Source: Rugamonas rivuli
Lineage (GTDB): Bacteria; Pseudomonadota; Gammaproteobacteria; Burkholderiales; Burkholderiaceae_D
Assembly: GCF_009380165.1 (NCBI RefSeq)
Contig: NZ_WHUF01000004.1
Location: forward strand, 434,001-498,000
DNA length: 64,000 nt
Reading direction: 5' to 3'
A program made the translations under genes and the position numbers. The notes under the pieces were generated by a model. That model ran no database searches. It had not been told where the DNA came from and saw only the letters and a program-made list of their open reading frames with translations. Below, one piece after another: positions 38,151 through 47,015 of this stretch (position 1 is its first letter; every line of letters begins with the position of its first letter).

Positions 38151-39035
38151 ATGAAGCAGGTAGACTATCGCGGCCTGGCCGCGCTCGACGCCGTCATCGA
38201 TTACGGCAGCTTCGACAAGGCCGCCGTGGCCTTGTCGATCACCCAGTCCGCCGTCTCGCAACGGATCCGCATGCTGGAAAACAACGCCGGCGAGTTGCTG
38301 ATCGTCCGCAGCCAGCCGCCCGCCCCCACCGAAGCCGGACAGCGTTTGATCGCCCATTACCGCCAGGTGCGACTGCTGGAGGCGGCGCTGCTGCACCGCC
38401 CGGATTCCGGCGAGGCGCGGCCGGAGATCGCCATCGCCGTCAACGCCGACAGCGCCGCCACCTGGGTGCCGGAAGCCGTGACGCCGCTGATGAGCAGCGG
38501 CGCCTGCCTGCTGCACATCCGCCTGGACGACCAGGATCACACGCTGACGATGTTGCGGGAGGGCCGGGTATTCGGCTGCGTCACCAGCGAAGCGGCGCAA
38601 GTGGCGGGAACCACGCCGACGCCGCTGGGCGTCATGCGCTACCACTGCGTCGCCAGCCCGGCATTTGCCCGGCAATGGTTCCCGCACGGCATGACGGCCG
38701 AGGCCGTACAGCAGGCGCCGGCACTGAATTTCGACCGCAAGGATGCGCTGCAGGAGCGCTACATCGCCCGCCGTACCGGCTATACCGGCCACTATCCCCA
38801 CCATTCCTTCGCCAGCTCGGAGGGTTTTGTGCGGTTTATCGAAGCGGGTTTCGGCTACGGCATGGTGCCGGCGCTGCAATGCGCGCCGCAGCTCGGCGCG
38901 GGAACGCTGGTGGAAATCACGCCGGGAGACTATCTGGACGTGCCGCTGATCTGGCATATGTGGGATATCCAGACGGCATTTACGCGCGCATTGTCTGACA
39001 ATATGATCGCTACTGCGCGCAAATACCTGCTTTAA
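38151..39035 (+). CDS. argP: LysR-family regulator ArgP
   Basis: A 294-residue protein starting MKQVDYRGLAALDAVIDYGSF. The winged HTH contains LSITQSAVSQRIRMLEN, and a periplasmic-binding-like effector domain follows. Sequence and its place divergent from a LysE-type exporter match ArgP (IciA), which senses lysine and arginine. It ends with a four-base overlap with the convergent methyltransferase gene. Confidence 0.92.
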   Translation: MKQVDYRGLAALDAVIDYGSFDKAAVALSITQSAVSQRIRMLENNAGELLIVRSQPPAPTEAGQRLIAHYRQVRLLEAALLHRPDSGEARPEIAIAVNADSAATWVPEAVTPLMSSGACLLHIRLDDQDHTLTMLREGRVFGCVTSEAAQVAGTTPTPLGVMRYHCVASPAFARQWFPHGMTAEAVQQAPALNFDRKDALQERYIARRTGYTGHYPHHSFASSEGFVRFIEAGFGYGMVPALQCAPQLGAGTLVEITPGDYLDVPLIWHMWDIQTAFTRALSDNMIATARKYLL

Positions 39036-40093
39036 GCCGCGCCGTCGAGCGCCGCGAGGTCCCGCCGCACGCGCTCTTCCCAGGCCTCAGGATCGGGTTC
39101 ATAGGCCGCTTGCGCGGTGGCCGGCGCCAGCGTCGCCAGCGGGCCGACGCGCTGGTACAGCATCACGCTGGTCCAGGCGATGGTGCCGGCAGGGAAATAA
39201 TGCAGCAGCCTGAATGCCGGATGTTTGAGCGCATAAGTGGTGGTGCTGACCAGTGCGCCTTCCCGCATCTCGCGCGCCAGCTTATCGCCCAGCGCATCCA
39301 TCAGGGGGCCGAAGCAGGTGCTGTACATGAACACCAGGCTGGCGCCGCGCACATCGACCTTGAACATGTCCGCCTCGATGAAGGCGATGCGTGCAGCGAG
39401 ATCGAGCAGATGGCTGCCATGCGCGGGGCCGCCGAACGGCAGCTGCAGCGGCGTGTCGGGCGTCAGCGGCGACGGCAGCGCCGCCAGCCCCTGGCGTGCC
39501 AGCGCCAGCAGCACATGCAGACGCTCGATCGCCATCGCGTGCCGGTAGCCCATCAGCTCGACGCCGATGCAGCGCTGGAACGGAAACGCCAGCGCCGCCG
39601 ACATCACCACCTTGCCCAGTCCGCTACCCAGATCGACCATGACGCCGCCGGGAGGGATGAGCGGGGCGATCGCCTCGAAATAGTTGTCCAGCTCGTAGCG
39701 CTGGAATTCGCCGTAAATCAGGCTGCCGTCTTCGGCCAGCCAGGCGCGCACTTCGGCGTCGCTGATCTGCTCCAGCGGGCGGAAGCCCGGCGGCGGCGCG
39801 GTGCGCGGCAACATCCCGTGCGGCAGCAGACTGGCCGGCAGGGTGCCGATGATGGCGCTCAGATGCGGACGCAGGCGCTGGATCAGGTAGTCGCGCCGCG
39901 AGCGGTCTTCCAGGCAGGCGCGCAGCGCGTAGCCGACTTCGATAAATTGGAGGAACGGGCTATCGGGCGTCAGCACGATCGGCGGCCGCACATGCTTTTC
40001 GCCGCCCTGGATGCTTTGAAACAGCGCCTCGAACACATCGTCCGGGTGCTGGAAGCTGGTGATGGAGCGGGCCGGCCTGTCCTCCGTGCGCAT
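39032..40093 (-). CDS. DOT1-like class I methyltransferase
   Basis: A 353-residue protein starting MRTEDRPARS, one base after the stop of the DUF5710 gene. The C-terminal two-thirds has VMVDLGSGLGKVV as the SAM-binding motif, then GVELMGYRHAMAIERL and SLVFMYSTCFGPLMDAL, the pattern seen in DOT1/histone-lysine-methyltransferase-like folds. Bacterial members are little studied; a protein-lysine target is possible but unproven. It is translationally coupled to the DUF5710 gene. Confidence 0.75.
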   Translation of the reverse strand: MRTEDRPARSITSFQHPDDVFEALFQSIQGGEKHVRPPIVLTPDSPFLQFIEVGYALRACLEDRSRRDYLIQRLRPHLSAIIGTLPASLLPHGMLPRTAPPPGFRPLEQISDAEVRAWLAEDGSLIYGEFQRYELDNYFEAIAPLIPPGGVMVDLGSGLGKVVMSAALAFPFQRCIGVELMGYRHAMAIERLHVLLALARQGLAALPSPLTPDTPLQLPFGGPAHGSHLLDLAARIAFIEADMFKVDVRGASLVFMYSTCFGPLMDALGDKLAREMREGALVSTTTYALKHPAFRLLHYFPAGTIAWTSVMLYQRVGPLATLAPATAQAAYEPDPEAWEERVRRDLAALDGAA

Positions 40094-40094
40094 A

Positions 40095-40457
40095 TCAGGC
40101 CCGCAGCGCGGCCAGCATTTGATCGACGCTGTCGTGCGCGGCCTGCCAGCCTGAACTGGCCAGTGCCGGCGCGCAGACCGGGCAAGCCTCGAAAGGATTG
40201 CAGTCGTGCGGCAGTTCCTGGTAGAACTTGCCCACCACCGATTTGCCCACATACGAATCGACCGACAGCGGCTTGGCCTTCGGCGCGACGGACGCCTTGG
40301 CCGGCACGAAATCGGCGCCGCCGGGCGCCAGCCAGCGTTCGAAGGGCTCGGTCGGCTTGCCGTCGGGCACGTACCACGACTTGCGCTCGCCATTCCAGCG
40401 CGCGCCCAAGGCCTTGGCTTCGTCCTTTTCCGCAAACGGAACTTTTAAAAACATCAT
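40095..40457 (-). CDS. DUF5710-domain protein
   Basis: A 120-residue protein starting MMFLKVPFAEKDEAKALGARW, with WYVPDG next: the DUF5710 domain often found at the ends of DNA-primase and plasmid proteins. The rest includes CNPFEACPVC, a possible metal site. GCGGAG lies before the start. It is coupled to the DOT1-like methyltransferase, and the pair could act together. The function of DUF5710 is unknown. Confidence 0.8.
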   Translation of the reverse strand: MMFLKVPFAEKDEAKALGARWNGERKSWYVPDGKPTEPFERWLAPGGADFVPAKASVAPKAKPLSVDSYVGKSVVGKFYQELPHDCNPFEACPVCAPALASSGWQAAHDSVDQMLAALRA

Positions 40458-40559
40458 CGTGGCTACTCCGCTAAAGGAAGCCGCCATTTTACATGCACAT
40501 GATTGACTGCACCGCATATCGCCGATATAGTTGCCAAAAGCAAGCATCTGGAGGATTCC

Positions 40560-41447
40560 ATGCATCAGGACATGCAACAGCAGGCCGAAATCGTCAGGCA
40601 GTTCAACCGCTACTACACCGTGCACCTGGGGCTGCTGCGCGGACGCTACCTGGACACCGACTATTCGCTCAGCGAAGGGCGCGTCATGTACGAACTGTCC
40701 ATGCATCCCGGCTGCACCGCCAACCACCTGCGCAACAAGCTGGACCTGGATGGCGGCTATATGAGCCGCCTGGTGCGTTCGCTCGGCGAGCGCGGCCTGG
40801 TGCATGGCGTGCGCTCCGAGCTGGACAAGCGCGCCACCCTGCTAAGCCTGACCGAAGCGGGCCAGGCCGTCATCGCCGACATCAACCATCGCGCCTCGGC
40901 GGAAACCGTGCGCATGCTGGGCCAGCTGGGCGAAGCGCAGCGCACGGAATTGCTGGAGGCGATGGGCAAAGTGCAGCACATCCTGTCGACGCCGGCCACG
41001 CGCGTGATGCGCGCCACCACCGCCCAGCTCGGCGATGCGCGGCATCTGCTGTACGAATATTTCGACGTCATCAACGTCGTGCTGCGCGATGACGACGAGG
41101 CCATCCGCGCCTTCCTCGACGATGCCAGCTCGGCCATGTGGATCGCCTACGTGGACGGCGTCGCGGCCGCCTGCGTGGCCATGCGTCCGCTGGCGGAAGT
41201 GGCCGGCGCGACCGAGTGCAAGCGGCTGTATGTCGCCGACCGTTTCCGCCGGCGCGGCCTGGCCGAGGCGCTGATGCAGGCGCTGGAAAGCCACGCATCC
41301 CAGTCCGGCTATGACGCGGTGTATCTCGACACCAAGGACGACCTGCACGCGGCCATCAAGCTGTACGAACAGCTCGGCTACGAACGCTGCGCGCGCTACA
41401 ACGACAACCCGCAGGCGACCATCTTCATGCGCAAGCGGATAAAGTGA
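40560..41447 (+). CDS. MarR-type HTH and GNAT fusion protein
   Basis: A 295-residue protein. Residues 1-140 form a MarR-type winged helix domain (SLSEGRVMYELSMHPGCTAN, LVRSLGERGLVHG), and residues about 150-295 form a GNAT domain with LYVADRFRRRGLAEALMQAL. GGAGG is six bases before the ATG at 40560. Such fusions are a known class; one protein would both regulate transcription and acetylate a small molecule. The substrate is unknown. Confidence 0.9.
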   Translation: MHQDMQQQAEIVRQFNRYYTVHLGLLRGRYLDTDYSLSEGRVMYELSMHPGCTANHLRNKLDLDGGYMSRLVRSLGERGLVHGVRSELDKRATLLSLTEAGQAVIADINHRASAETVRMLGQLGEAQRTELLEAMGKVQHILSTPATRVMRATTAQLGDARHLLYEYFDVINVVLRDDDEAIRAFLDDASSAMWIAYVDGVAAACVAMRPLAEVAGATECKRLYVADRFRRRGLAEALMQALESHASQSGYDAVYLDTKDDLHAAIKLYEQLGYERCARYNDNPQATIFMRKRIK

Positions 41448-41501
41448 TGGCGCCGTGTCGTCTGTGAGAAAATCCGGGATTGGATTCAACTAGCGACAAC
41501 C

Positions 41502-42125
41502 ATGCCCATCATCGAACCGATCACCCTGACGCTGGCCGAACTGGCCAGCCGTTGGAACCAGCCCACCCGCCAAGTGCTCGAACAAGGCCTGCCGATGTAT
41601 TTCTACTTCGACGGGCTGGTGTTCGACTTCAGCGACAAATGGCACCGCGCCAACGGCGACGCCGAGGAAGTGCAGGATCTGGAAGCGCATCAAACGCGGC
41701 TGGCCACGGTCGACCTGGATCTGCAACGCCAGTCGCTGCACAAACGCGGCCTGCTGAAACTGACGCAGTGGGAAGACGCGCTCAGCGACGACGAACTGCA
41801 CCACCTGCAAGCCGAGTCCGACCGCCTGACCACGGAAATCGCGCGCCTGGGCGCGCTGCTCAAGGAGCGCACCGAAGAGCGCCAGCGCCACGTGCGCAAC
41901 GGCCTGCTGCGCGCCGCGCCACGCACGCTGCGCGACATCGCGCAGCACGGCCAGGCCAAGTTCCCGCAATTCGCCTTCATGCCGGCCTCCCCCGCCGGCA
42001 ACGAACAGATCGCCGGCGGCGCGGTGGTCGCGCTGGAGGATGGCTTCCCGGCGAAAGCCCTGCTGACCGCCGACGATCTGGTGGTGGCGATGCTGGACGT
42101 GCGCGCGGCTGAGGCGGCAAACTAG
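41502..42125 (+). CDS. Protein of unknown function with coiled-coil centre
   Basis: A 207-residue soluble protein. The N-terminus (ITLTLAELASRWNQPTRQVLEQ) could be a helix-turn-helix-like or adaptor segment; residues about 70-130 are Glu/Gln/Arg/Leu-rich with heptad spacing, suggesting a coiled coil. I do not recognise the family. Codon use is like that of the neighbours. It converges with the SDR gene with five bases between the stops. Confidence 0.75.
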   Translation: MPIIEPITLTLAELASRWNQPTRQVLEQGLPMYFYFDGLVFDFSDKWHRANGDAEEVQDLEAHQTRLATVDLDLQRQSLHKRGLLKLTQWEDALSDDELHHLQAESDRLTTEIARLGALLKERTEERQRHVRNGLLRAAPRTLRDIAQHGQAKFPQFAFMPASPAGNEQIAGGAVVALEDGFPAKALLTADDLVVAMLDVRAAEAAN

Positions 42126-42130
42126 GCTGC

Positions 42131-42919
42131 TTACGTCATCACCCGGCCGCCAGCCACATCGAGCGTGACGCCGGTGATCCATGACGCCGACTCGGACAGC
42201 AGGAACAACGCGGCCGACGCGACGTCGTCCGGCTGCCCAAGCCGCCCCAGCGGAAACGCCTGCAGCATCGCTTGCTGCTGCTCGGGCGGCATGCGGAGAG
42301 CGGTGCGCTCGGTCAGCACCGCCGATGGCGAAATGCAGTTCACGCGCAAGCCATGCCGTCCCACCTCGTTGGCCGCGTGCTTGGTCAACATGATCACGCC
42401 GGCCTTGGCTGCCCCGTAGCCCGCCGGCGCCCCCGAAGCAACCCGCCCTCCCGCCGACGCCATCGTGACGATGCTGCCGGCGCCGCGCGCGATCATCGCC
42501 GGCAGGAAGCACTTGAGCGTGAAGAAGGTCGAGGTCAGATTGTGATCGATGCTTGAGCGCCAATCCTGTTCCGTGATCTCGGCCAGAGGGACGGGACGTC
42601 CGCTGCCGCCGCCGGCAAATGCCAGCAACAACTCGGGCGAGCCGAACCCGGCCTCGATGGCGTCACGCATGCGTTCGACGGCGGCCAGGTCGGCGCAATC
42701 CGCCGCCGCCGCGAACGCCTCGCCGCCTTCGGCGCGAATCGCGGCCACGGTCGTGGCGATGGCATCGCGGTCGCGGCCGTTGACGGCGACCCGGACGCCG
42801 CAGCGCGCCAGCGCCAGGCAGGTGGCGGCGCCGATACCGCGCGAGCCGCCGGTGACAAGGGCCACCTTGCCGCGCAGGTCGGCGTAGGTGGGAACAAGGC
42901 TGTTTGCTTTTTCGGTCAT
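42131..42919 (-). CDS. Short-chain dehydrogenase/reductase
   Basis: A 262-residue SDR. The NAD(P)-binding motif is TGGSRGIGAAT near residue 24, and the catalytic region has Ser (SIVTMASAGG) and a YxxxK motif in YGAAKAG. The FabG-like layout gives no substrate. It is divergent from a LysR regulator that probably controls it. Confidence 0.92.
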   Translation of the reverse strand: MTEKANSLVPTYADLRGKVALVTGGSRGIGAATCLALARCGVRVAVNGRDRDAIATTVAAIRAEGGEAFAAAADCADLAAVERMRDAIEAGFGSPELLLAFAGGGSGRPVPLAEITEQDWRSSIDHNLTSTFFTLKCFLPAMIARGAGSIVTMASAGGRVASGAPAGYGAAKAGVIMLTKHAANEVGRHGLRVNCISPSAVLTERTALRMPPEQQQAMLQAFPLGRLGQPDDVASAALFLLSESASWITGVTLDVAGGRVMT

Positions 42920-43010
42920 GACTAGTCTCCAGTGAATGCTTGACGCCAGATTACAAAGTGACTAGGCTAAAATCAAATCATCAATTATTGGTCTAACCAT
43001 AAAATAAAAG

Positions 43011-43883
43011 ATGTCTTACCTTTTGCATCTGCGCAGCTTCCTCAGCGTCTACCGGCACAATTCGATCTCGCGTGCCGCGCTCGCGCTGCAACTGACGCAG
43101 CCAGCGGTATCGCGCCACATCAAGATACTGGAGGCGCGCTTGCAGTCGCAGCTGTTCACCCGCTTGCCGCGCGGCCTGGCGCCGACACCGTCCGCGATCG
43201 AACTCGAACGGCAGGCGGGGCCGCACCTGGATGCGCTCGATGCGCTGGTCGGCAGCGGCGCCGGCCAGCGCGACGACCTTGCCGGAGTGGTTCACGTGGG
43301 CGCGACCAGCGGCTTCTCGCGACTGCTGCTGTCTGCGTTGAACACGCTGCCGCGCTACGCGATCCGGCTCGACCTGCGCGCGATGCCGCCGCCGGCGCTG
43401 GTGGCGGCACTGGTGGCGCGCGAACTCGATGTGGCGGTCACGCTGGCGCGCATCCCGCACAAAGGCATCGACTACGAACTGTTGTTTGAAGGGCGCCAGC
43501 AACTGGTCTGCGCGCCGGCTTTGCGCGACCGCCTGCCCAGGTCGGCGGCGCCGAAAGGCTTGCCGCTGATCGACTTGCAGGGACCGGTACCGCCGCTGGC
43601 AAGCTTTTGGCGCGAGGTGTTCGGCAGCAGTCCGGAGCTGCCGTCCGCTGTCGTACCGGACTATCAAACTGCGCTGGAGGCCGCAGCTGCGGGCGCCGGA
43701 CTGGCGGTCGTGCCGGAGTGTTTGTGCCGGCCGCTGCTGCACGCCGGACAGCTGATCGCGCTGCCGCTGCCGAAACGCGCGCCACAGTTCGCGCTCTACA
43801 TCGCCAGCGCCAAGGGAGGCGGCGCCTCCGGCCGCGCCAGCGTTTGCCGACAGCAGCTGATCGACGCCGCCCGCAACTGGTGA
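43011..43883 (+). CDS. LysR-family transcriptional regulator
   Basis: A 290-residue protein. The N-terminal HTH has ISRAALALQLTQPAVSRHIKILE, followed by a substrate-binding domain. The 91-base AT-rich divergent region with the SDR gene includes an ATTGGTCTAACCAT stretch that could be part of its operator. Regulation of the SDR is inferred from position. Confidence 0.9.
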   Translation: MSYLLHLRSFLSVYRHNSISRAALALQLTQPAVSRHIKILEARLQSQLFTRLPRGLAPTPSAIELERQAGPHLDALDALVGSGAGQRDDLAGVVHVGATSGFSRLLLSALNTLPRYAIRLDLRAMPPPALVAALVARELDVAVTLARIPHKGIDYELLFEGRQQLVCAPALRDRLPRSAAPKGLPLIDLQGPVPPLASFWREVFGSSPELPSAVVPDYQTALEAAAAGAGLAVVPECLCRPLLHAGQLIALPLPKRAPQFALYIASAKGGGASGRASVCRQQLIDAARNW

Positions 43884-43896
43884 CGGGGAGTTTCGA

Positions 43897-45207
43897 TCAG
43901 GACTTTGCGCCGCGTGCCAGCGGCAGCGTATTCAAACGGTTCTCGATCTCGATGCGCACCGCATCCGGCACAGCCAGATCCTGCATGGCCTTGGGCCAGA
44001 GATCCCTGGCGCGCGCGACCGTTTGAGTGACAGCCGCCTTGGCGATGCGCTCCGAGATGCCTGCCCGTCTGGCAATCGCGGTGTAGGTGCTCAGGGTTTC
44101 TTGTCGCTGCAATTTGTCGATGGCGACATTGGCGCCGAAACCGCGAAAGCCGGACAGTGCCGCCACACAGACGATATCGTAGGCCGGCGACAGCTCGGGG
44201 CGGACGCCATTGTGGTAAAGCACGCTGAAATTCTTCAGATGGGCATCCGAGTTCCCGATGAGCGTGTTGACAGCCTGTCGGATAAAGAACTGGCGCACAT
44301 CCTCAATGCCGCGCACGCCGAGGCGGTCCAGCACCTGGATCAGCTTGACGAATTCTTTGGCGCCGGAATACTTCTGGCCGGGCATCAGCGTCAGCAATTG
44401 GCAGGCGTCTTCCATGTGCACCGCGCCGCCGGGGCCACGGTCGAATCGGTCGACCGCCAGGAAGCGCGTGCCGGGGCCCAAGGCGTCAACCAGTTCGGGA
44501 TAGCCGGCCAGCGTACTCATCGGCTCCGGCCTGCATTGCGCGACGTTGACCCCGGCCAGGCCCGCCAGCGTCATGCACGCGTACTCGTTCATCACTTGCG
44601 AGTCGTCACCGGCCAGCGGCAGCTTGGCAACCAGGTCGGATGGCTTGCCCTTGACCGGCATGCAGCAGCGTTTTCCATCCCTGGCGCGGGACAGCGCCAG
44701 CTTGTCCTGCACGCCTGACAGCGACGCCGCGCCCTCGGCGGCCTGCTCGGGCACACCGATTTCCAGGTTGTCGGCGCCACCCGTGACGCCATATGCGCGG
44801 GCGGCTGCAGTCAGATTATCGAGGTTGGCCGGCACCACGGTGGCCGCGCCTGGCAAGTCTTCGCCGGCGGCGGCCAGGATGCCAAAGTCGTCCATGTCGA
44901 GGTCGCTCTTGCGCGTAGCCGCCAGCCGGCGACGGAGCGGCCCTTCTGGCAACAGGCCCGCAAAGAATGGCGGCAACTCGCCGCGCTCGCGGTACAGCGC
45001 TGGATCGAAGTAGTTTTTCAGCGTTTCCTGCGTCACTTGCTCGGCGCCCGGCAGCGTCATGGAAAGCGACAGGGTAGCGCGCCGCGTATCGGCCAGGTAT
45101 TGCTCGGTAGCGATGAAGCGCGTTACCCGTCCTGCTTCGCACAGCCAGCCGACCTGCTGCCCGCGTAGCCACACTTCCAGATATCGCGGTTTCAACGCCT
45201 TGCTCAA
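43897..45207 (-). CDS. hipA: HipA-type serine/threonine kinase toxin
   Basis: A 436-residue protein with HipA hallmarks: SLSGVQDKL (162-170), an ATP-binding lysine in VAKLP (Lys195), VDRFDR (252-257), the catalytic NSDAHLKNF (Asp321) and SPAYDIV (Asp344). E. coli HipA phosphorylates GltX and halts translation. All visible catalytic residues are kept, so it should be active. The start is a TTG immediately after the hipB stop, with AGGGG six bases before it. Confidence 0.92.
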   Translation of the reverse strand: MSKALKPRYLEVWLRGQQVGWLCEAGRVTRFIATEQYLADTRRATLSLSMTLPGAEQVTQETLKNYFDPALYRERGELPPFFAGLLPEGPLRRRLAATRKSDLDMDDFGILAAAGEDLPGAATVVPANLDNLTAAARAYGVTGGADNLEIGVPEQAAEGAASLSGVQDKLALSRARDGKRCCMPVKGKPSDLVAKLPLAGDDSQVMNEYACMTLAGLAGVNVAQCRPEPMSTLAGYPELVDALGPGTRFLAVDRFDRGPGGAVHMEDACQLLTLMPGQKYSGAKEFVKLIQVLDRLGVRGIEDVRQFFIRQAVNTLIGNSDAHLKNFSVLYHNGVRPELSPAYDIVCVAALSGFRGFGANVAIDKLQRQETLSTYTAIARRAGISERIAKAAVTQTVARARDLWPKAMQDLAVPDAVRIEIENRLNTLPLARGAKS

Positions 45208-45492
45208 TTAAGCCCCCTGCAGAAGCCGGTCGACCGTTGATGGAACATCGTCCGGCCCGATGGTTTTGCCGGACAAAAGGCGGGCAACCTCGGGGAGCAG
45301 ATGCTTGGGTATCAGGACCAGGCTCGCATCCATGGCGTCGGCCAGCGCCTCGACGGTGCTGAGCCTGGAATCCACTTTCCCGCCCAGCACGTTGCTGACC
45401 TGTGGCACGCTCATCGCCGTCAGATCCGAGATGGTCTGCAGCGTCTTCCCCAACTCGCGGCGACGCAGTTGTAATTGCTCGGAGACCTTCAT
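45208..45492 (-). CDS. hipB: HipB-type antitoxin, Xre/Cro HTH protein
   Basis: A 94-residue protein with an HTH region LQTISDLTAMSVPQVSNVLGG. It lies directly upstream of hipA, as is usual for this module, and would repress the operon and bind HipA. A palindrome is found just upstream. Confidence 0.9.
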   Translation of the reverse strand: MKVSEQLQLRRRELGKTLQTISDLTAMSVPQVSNVLGGKVDSRLSTVEALADAMDASLVLIPKHLLPEVARLLSGKTIGPDDVPSTVDRLLQGA

Positions 45493-45523
45493 TTTATTCT
45501 TTCAGATAAATTAGCTCTAAAAT

Positions 45524-45541
45524 TTTACATCAAAATGTAAA
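45524..45541. promoter_or_regulatory. Candidate hipBA operator
   Basis: A perfect inverted repeat, TTTACAT-CAAA-ATGTAAA, is 32 bases upstream of the hipB start. Its size and place fit an HTH-dimer operator that HipB would use for autoregulation. Confidence 0.6.
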
Positions 45542-45621
45542 TTATTGAGAAAGCAATTTTATGGAAAGACGTAATAACATCCAATCATATTACGTGAAAG
45601 AACAAACCCGGCAAGCCCATG

Positions 45622-45658
45622 AAAAAAGCACCTGGACAGTAACCCATCCAGGTGCTTT
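45622..45658 (-). terminator. Terminator behind the duplicated tRNA fragment
   Basis: A 12-bp perfect stem (45625-45636 with 45647-45658) is followed on the minus strand by a T run. It is probably the original terminator of the tRNA-Ile2 gene before the island inserted. Confidence 0.75.
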
Positions 45659-45671
45659 GATTTTCATGTGA

Positions 45672-45720
45672 AATTTGGTGGGCCTCCCGTGAGTCGAACA
45701 CGGCACCAACGGATTATGAG
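45672..45720 (-). other. Attachment-site copy: 3' part of tRNA-Ile2(CAU)
   Basis: These 49 bases are identical to 55092-55140, the 3' part of the tRNA from the anticodon loop to CCA and four bases beyond. The 5' half of the tRNA is missing, so this copy is not a functional gene. It marks the far end of the island. Confidence 0.9.
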
Positions 45721-45938
45721 CCCGTGAAGTCGGTCCATCAGACCGTCTTACATTCAACAAATTTTCCTAGCAAAAACAAACGGTTGCAGTTGCCATTGAG
45801 GCGCATAGAACATCGCTTTGCCATGAAATACTGGCACCAGAAGCACACCAGATGTCACCGAAAGACAGGAGCCCGACCGGAAAACGCCAACGTACACCCA
45901 CAGCTATACCGCCAAGGTTGGCGTCAGACGTCAGCTAC
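45721..45938. other. Intergenic stretch inside the island end
   Basis: No convincing gene is seen. It begins directly after the tRNA fragment and runs to the stop of the DUF4062 gene. The 11-base word CAGCTACTTAC at 45932-45942 recurs near the other end of the island at 54788-54798. Confidence 0.5.
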
Positions 45939-47015
45939 TTACGGGTCCCCTGCAACGATCTCAGCGCTAGTGGACGCATCATCTTCGTCACGCCGAATTG
46001 CGCGGAGCTGTGTCATCACCTCATCGCCATAGGGAGTAAGGGTCCAATACGTACCCGAGTCCTTAACGCTTCGCGCTTTGTCGCTCCTCGCAATCAACCC
46101 CAATGCGCGAAGCTGTACTTTAATGGTTTGGAAATCATCCTGTCCAATCCTAAAACTCCGAATCGAATGTCCCACGAGACGTTTGTCGCCTTGCATCCGT
46201 TCAATATTTTCTGATTCGGTAAAGGCGTCTAGAGCGGACTTCAGTGCGGGTTCAGTGGCCTCGTGAATCATGAGTGGCGCGATACTACCGAAAAGCTCAT
46301 TCCATGATGGACTAAATTGCGCGGACCACGTGACCGACTGATATTCACCGGGTGCGGTGGTGTTGAAGGAAAAACGAATCGAGTGCTCTTCATCCCCTTG
46401 CGCCAATCCTTCGGCTCCCTTGGGTGCGGAAGTACGAGCACGCGCCAACGCCGCTTGTAACTCTTCGACTCGCCGTCGCAGTTGAAGAAGTTCAACAGTC
46501 GCCTCCCGGTCCGCCAATTCGTTCGCGCGAACCCATCCCACAGCCGGAGTCGATTTGATGAGCTGAATTAAGCTTCGGCTCACCACCGAACCAAGTTCTT
46601 GAGGCGACTCCCAATGTTTGCAAAGCTTCTTTTCGACCGTAGTCCGGAAAGCGCTAAGCTTTTTCTTACCCTCATCGGTTGATTCAGAGTTATCAGCCGA
46701 AATCTTCCCCGGATTTCGATGAAGGAACGCGATGGTTGGTTTGCCGGTGGAAAGGGCGTACTGATATTCCATTTCTGTATAACTAATGCCTTCTGCTCCA
46801 ACAGAACCGTAACGCCCCCCGACAATTAGTACGTAGTAGTCGCAGTCATCTATTACCTTCTTGATCAAGTTCCATTGAGTTTCATTTGTTGCAGGAAAAA
46901 GCTCCATCCCGGCAGGAATGCAGTCCAGTTCAAGCAGTGCGTTCATAACTTCCTGACGCTCGACTTCCAGGTCTCGAAACGTACTGCTTACAAAAACTTG
47001 ATAGCGCTTTTCCAA
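45939..47015 (-). CDS. DUF4062-domain protein
   Basis: A 358-residue protein. The N-terminal 100 residues (RYQVFVSSTFRDLEVERQEV, DDCDYYVLIVGGRYGS, YTEMEYQYA) are a clear DUF4062 domain, a Rossmann-like module found at the front of many signalling and putative defence proteins. A short coiled coil (about 175-205) and a C-terminal winged-helix-like segment (DDFQTIKVQLRALGLIAR, GTYWTLTPYGDEVMTQL) follow. The start is taken as the TTG at 47015, which has GGAG six bases before it; a TTG at 47027 has none. It faces away from the hsd operon within the island. Confidence 0.8.
   Translation of the reverse strand: MEKRYQVFVSSTFRDLEVERQEVMNALLELDCIPAGMELFPATNETQWNLIKKVIDDCDYYVLIVGGRYGSVGAEGISYTEMEYQYALSTGKPTIAFLHRNPGKISADNSESTDEGKKKLSAFRTTVEKKLCKHWESPQELGSVVSRSLIQLIKSTPAVGWVRANELADREATVELLQLRRRVEELQAALARARTSAPKGAEGLAQGDEEHSIRFSFNTTAPGEYQSVTWSAQFSPSWNELFGSIAPLMIHEATEPALKSALDAFTESENIERMQGDKRLVGHSIRSFRIGQDDFQTIKVQLRALGLIARSDKARSVKDSGTYWTLTPYGDEVMTQLRAIRRDEDDASTSAEIVAGDP

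Noticed and set aside
45672..45720. A second tRNA gene
   Set aside because: Only the 3' part is present; the acceptor 5' strand and D-arm are missing, so it is an attachment-site remnant.
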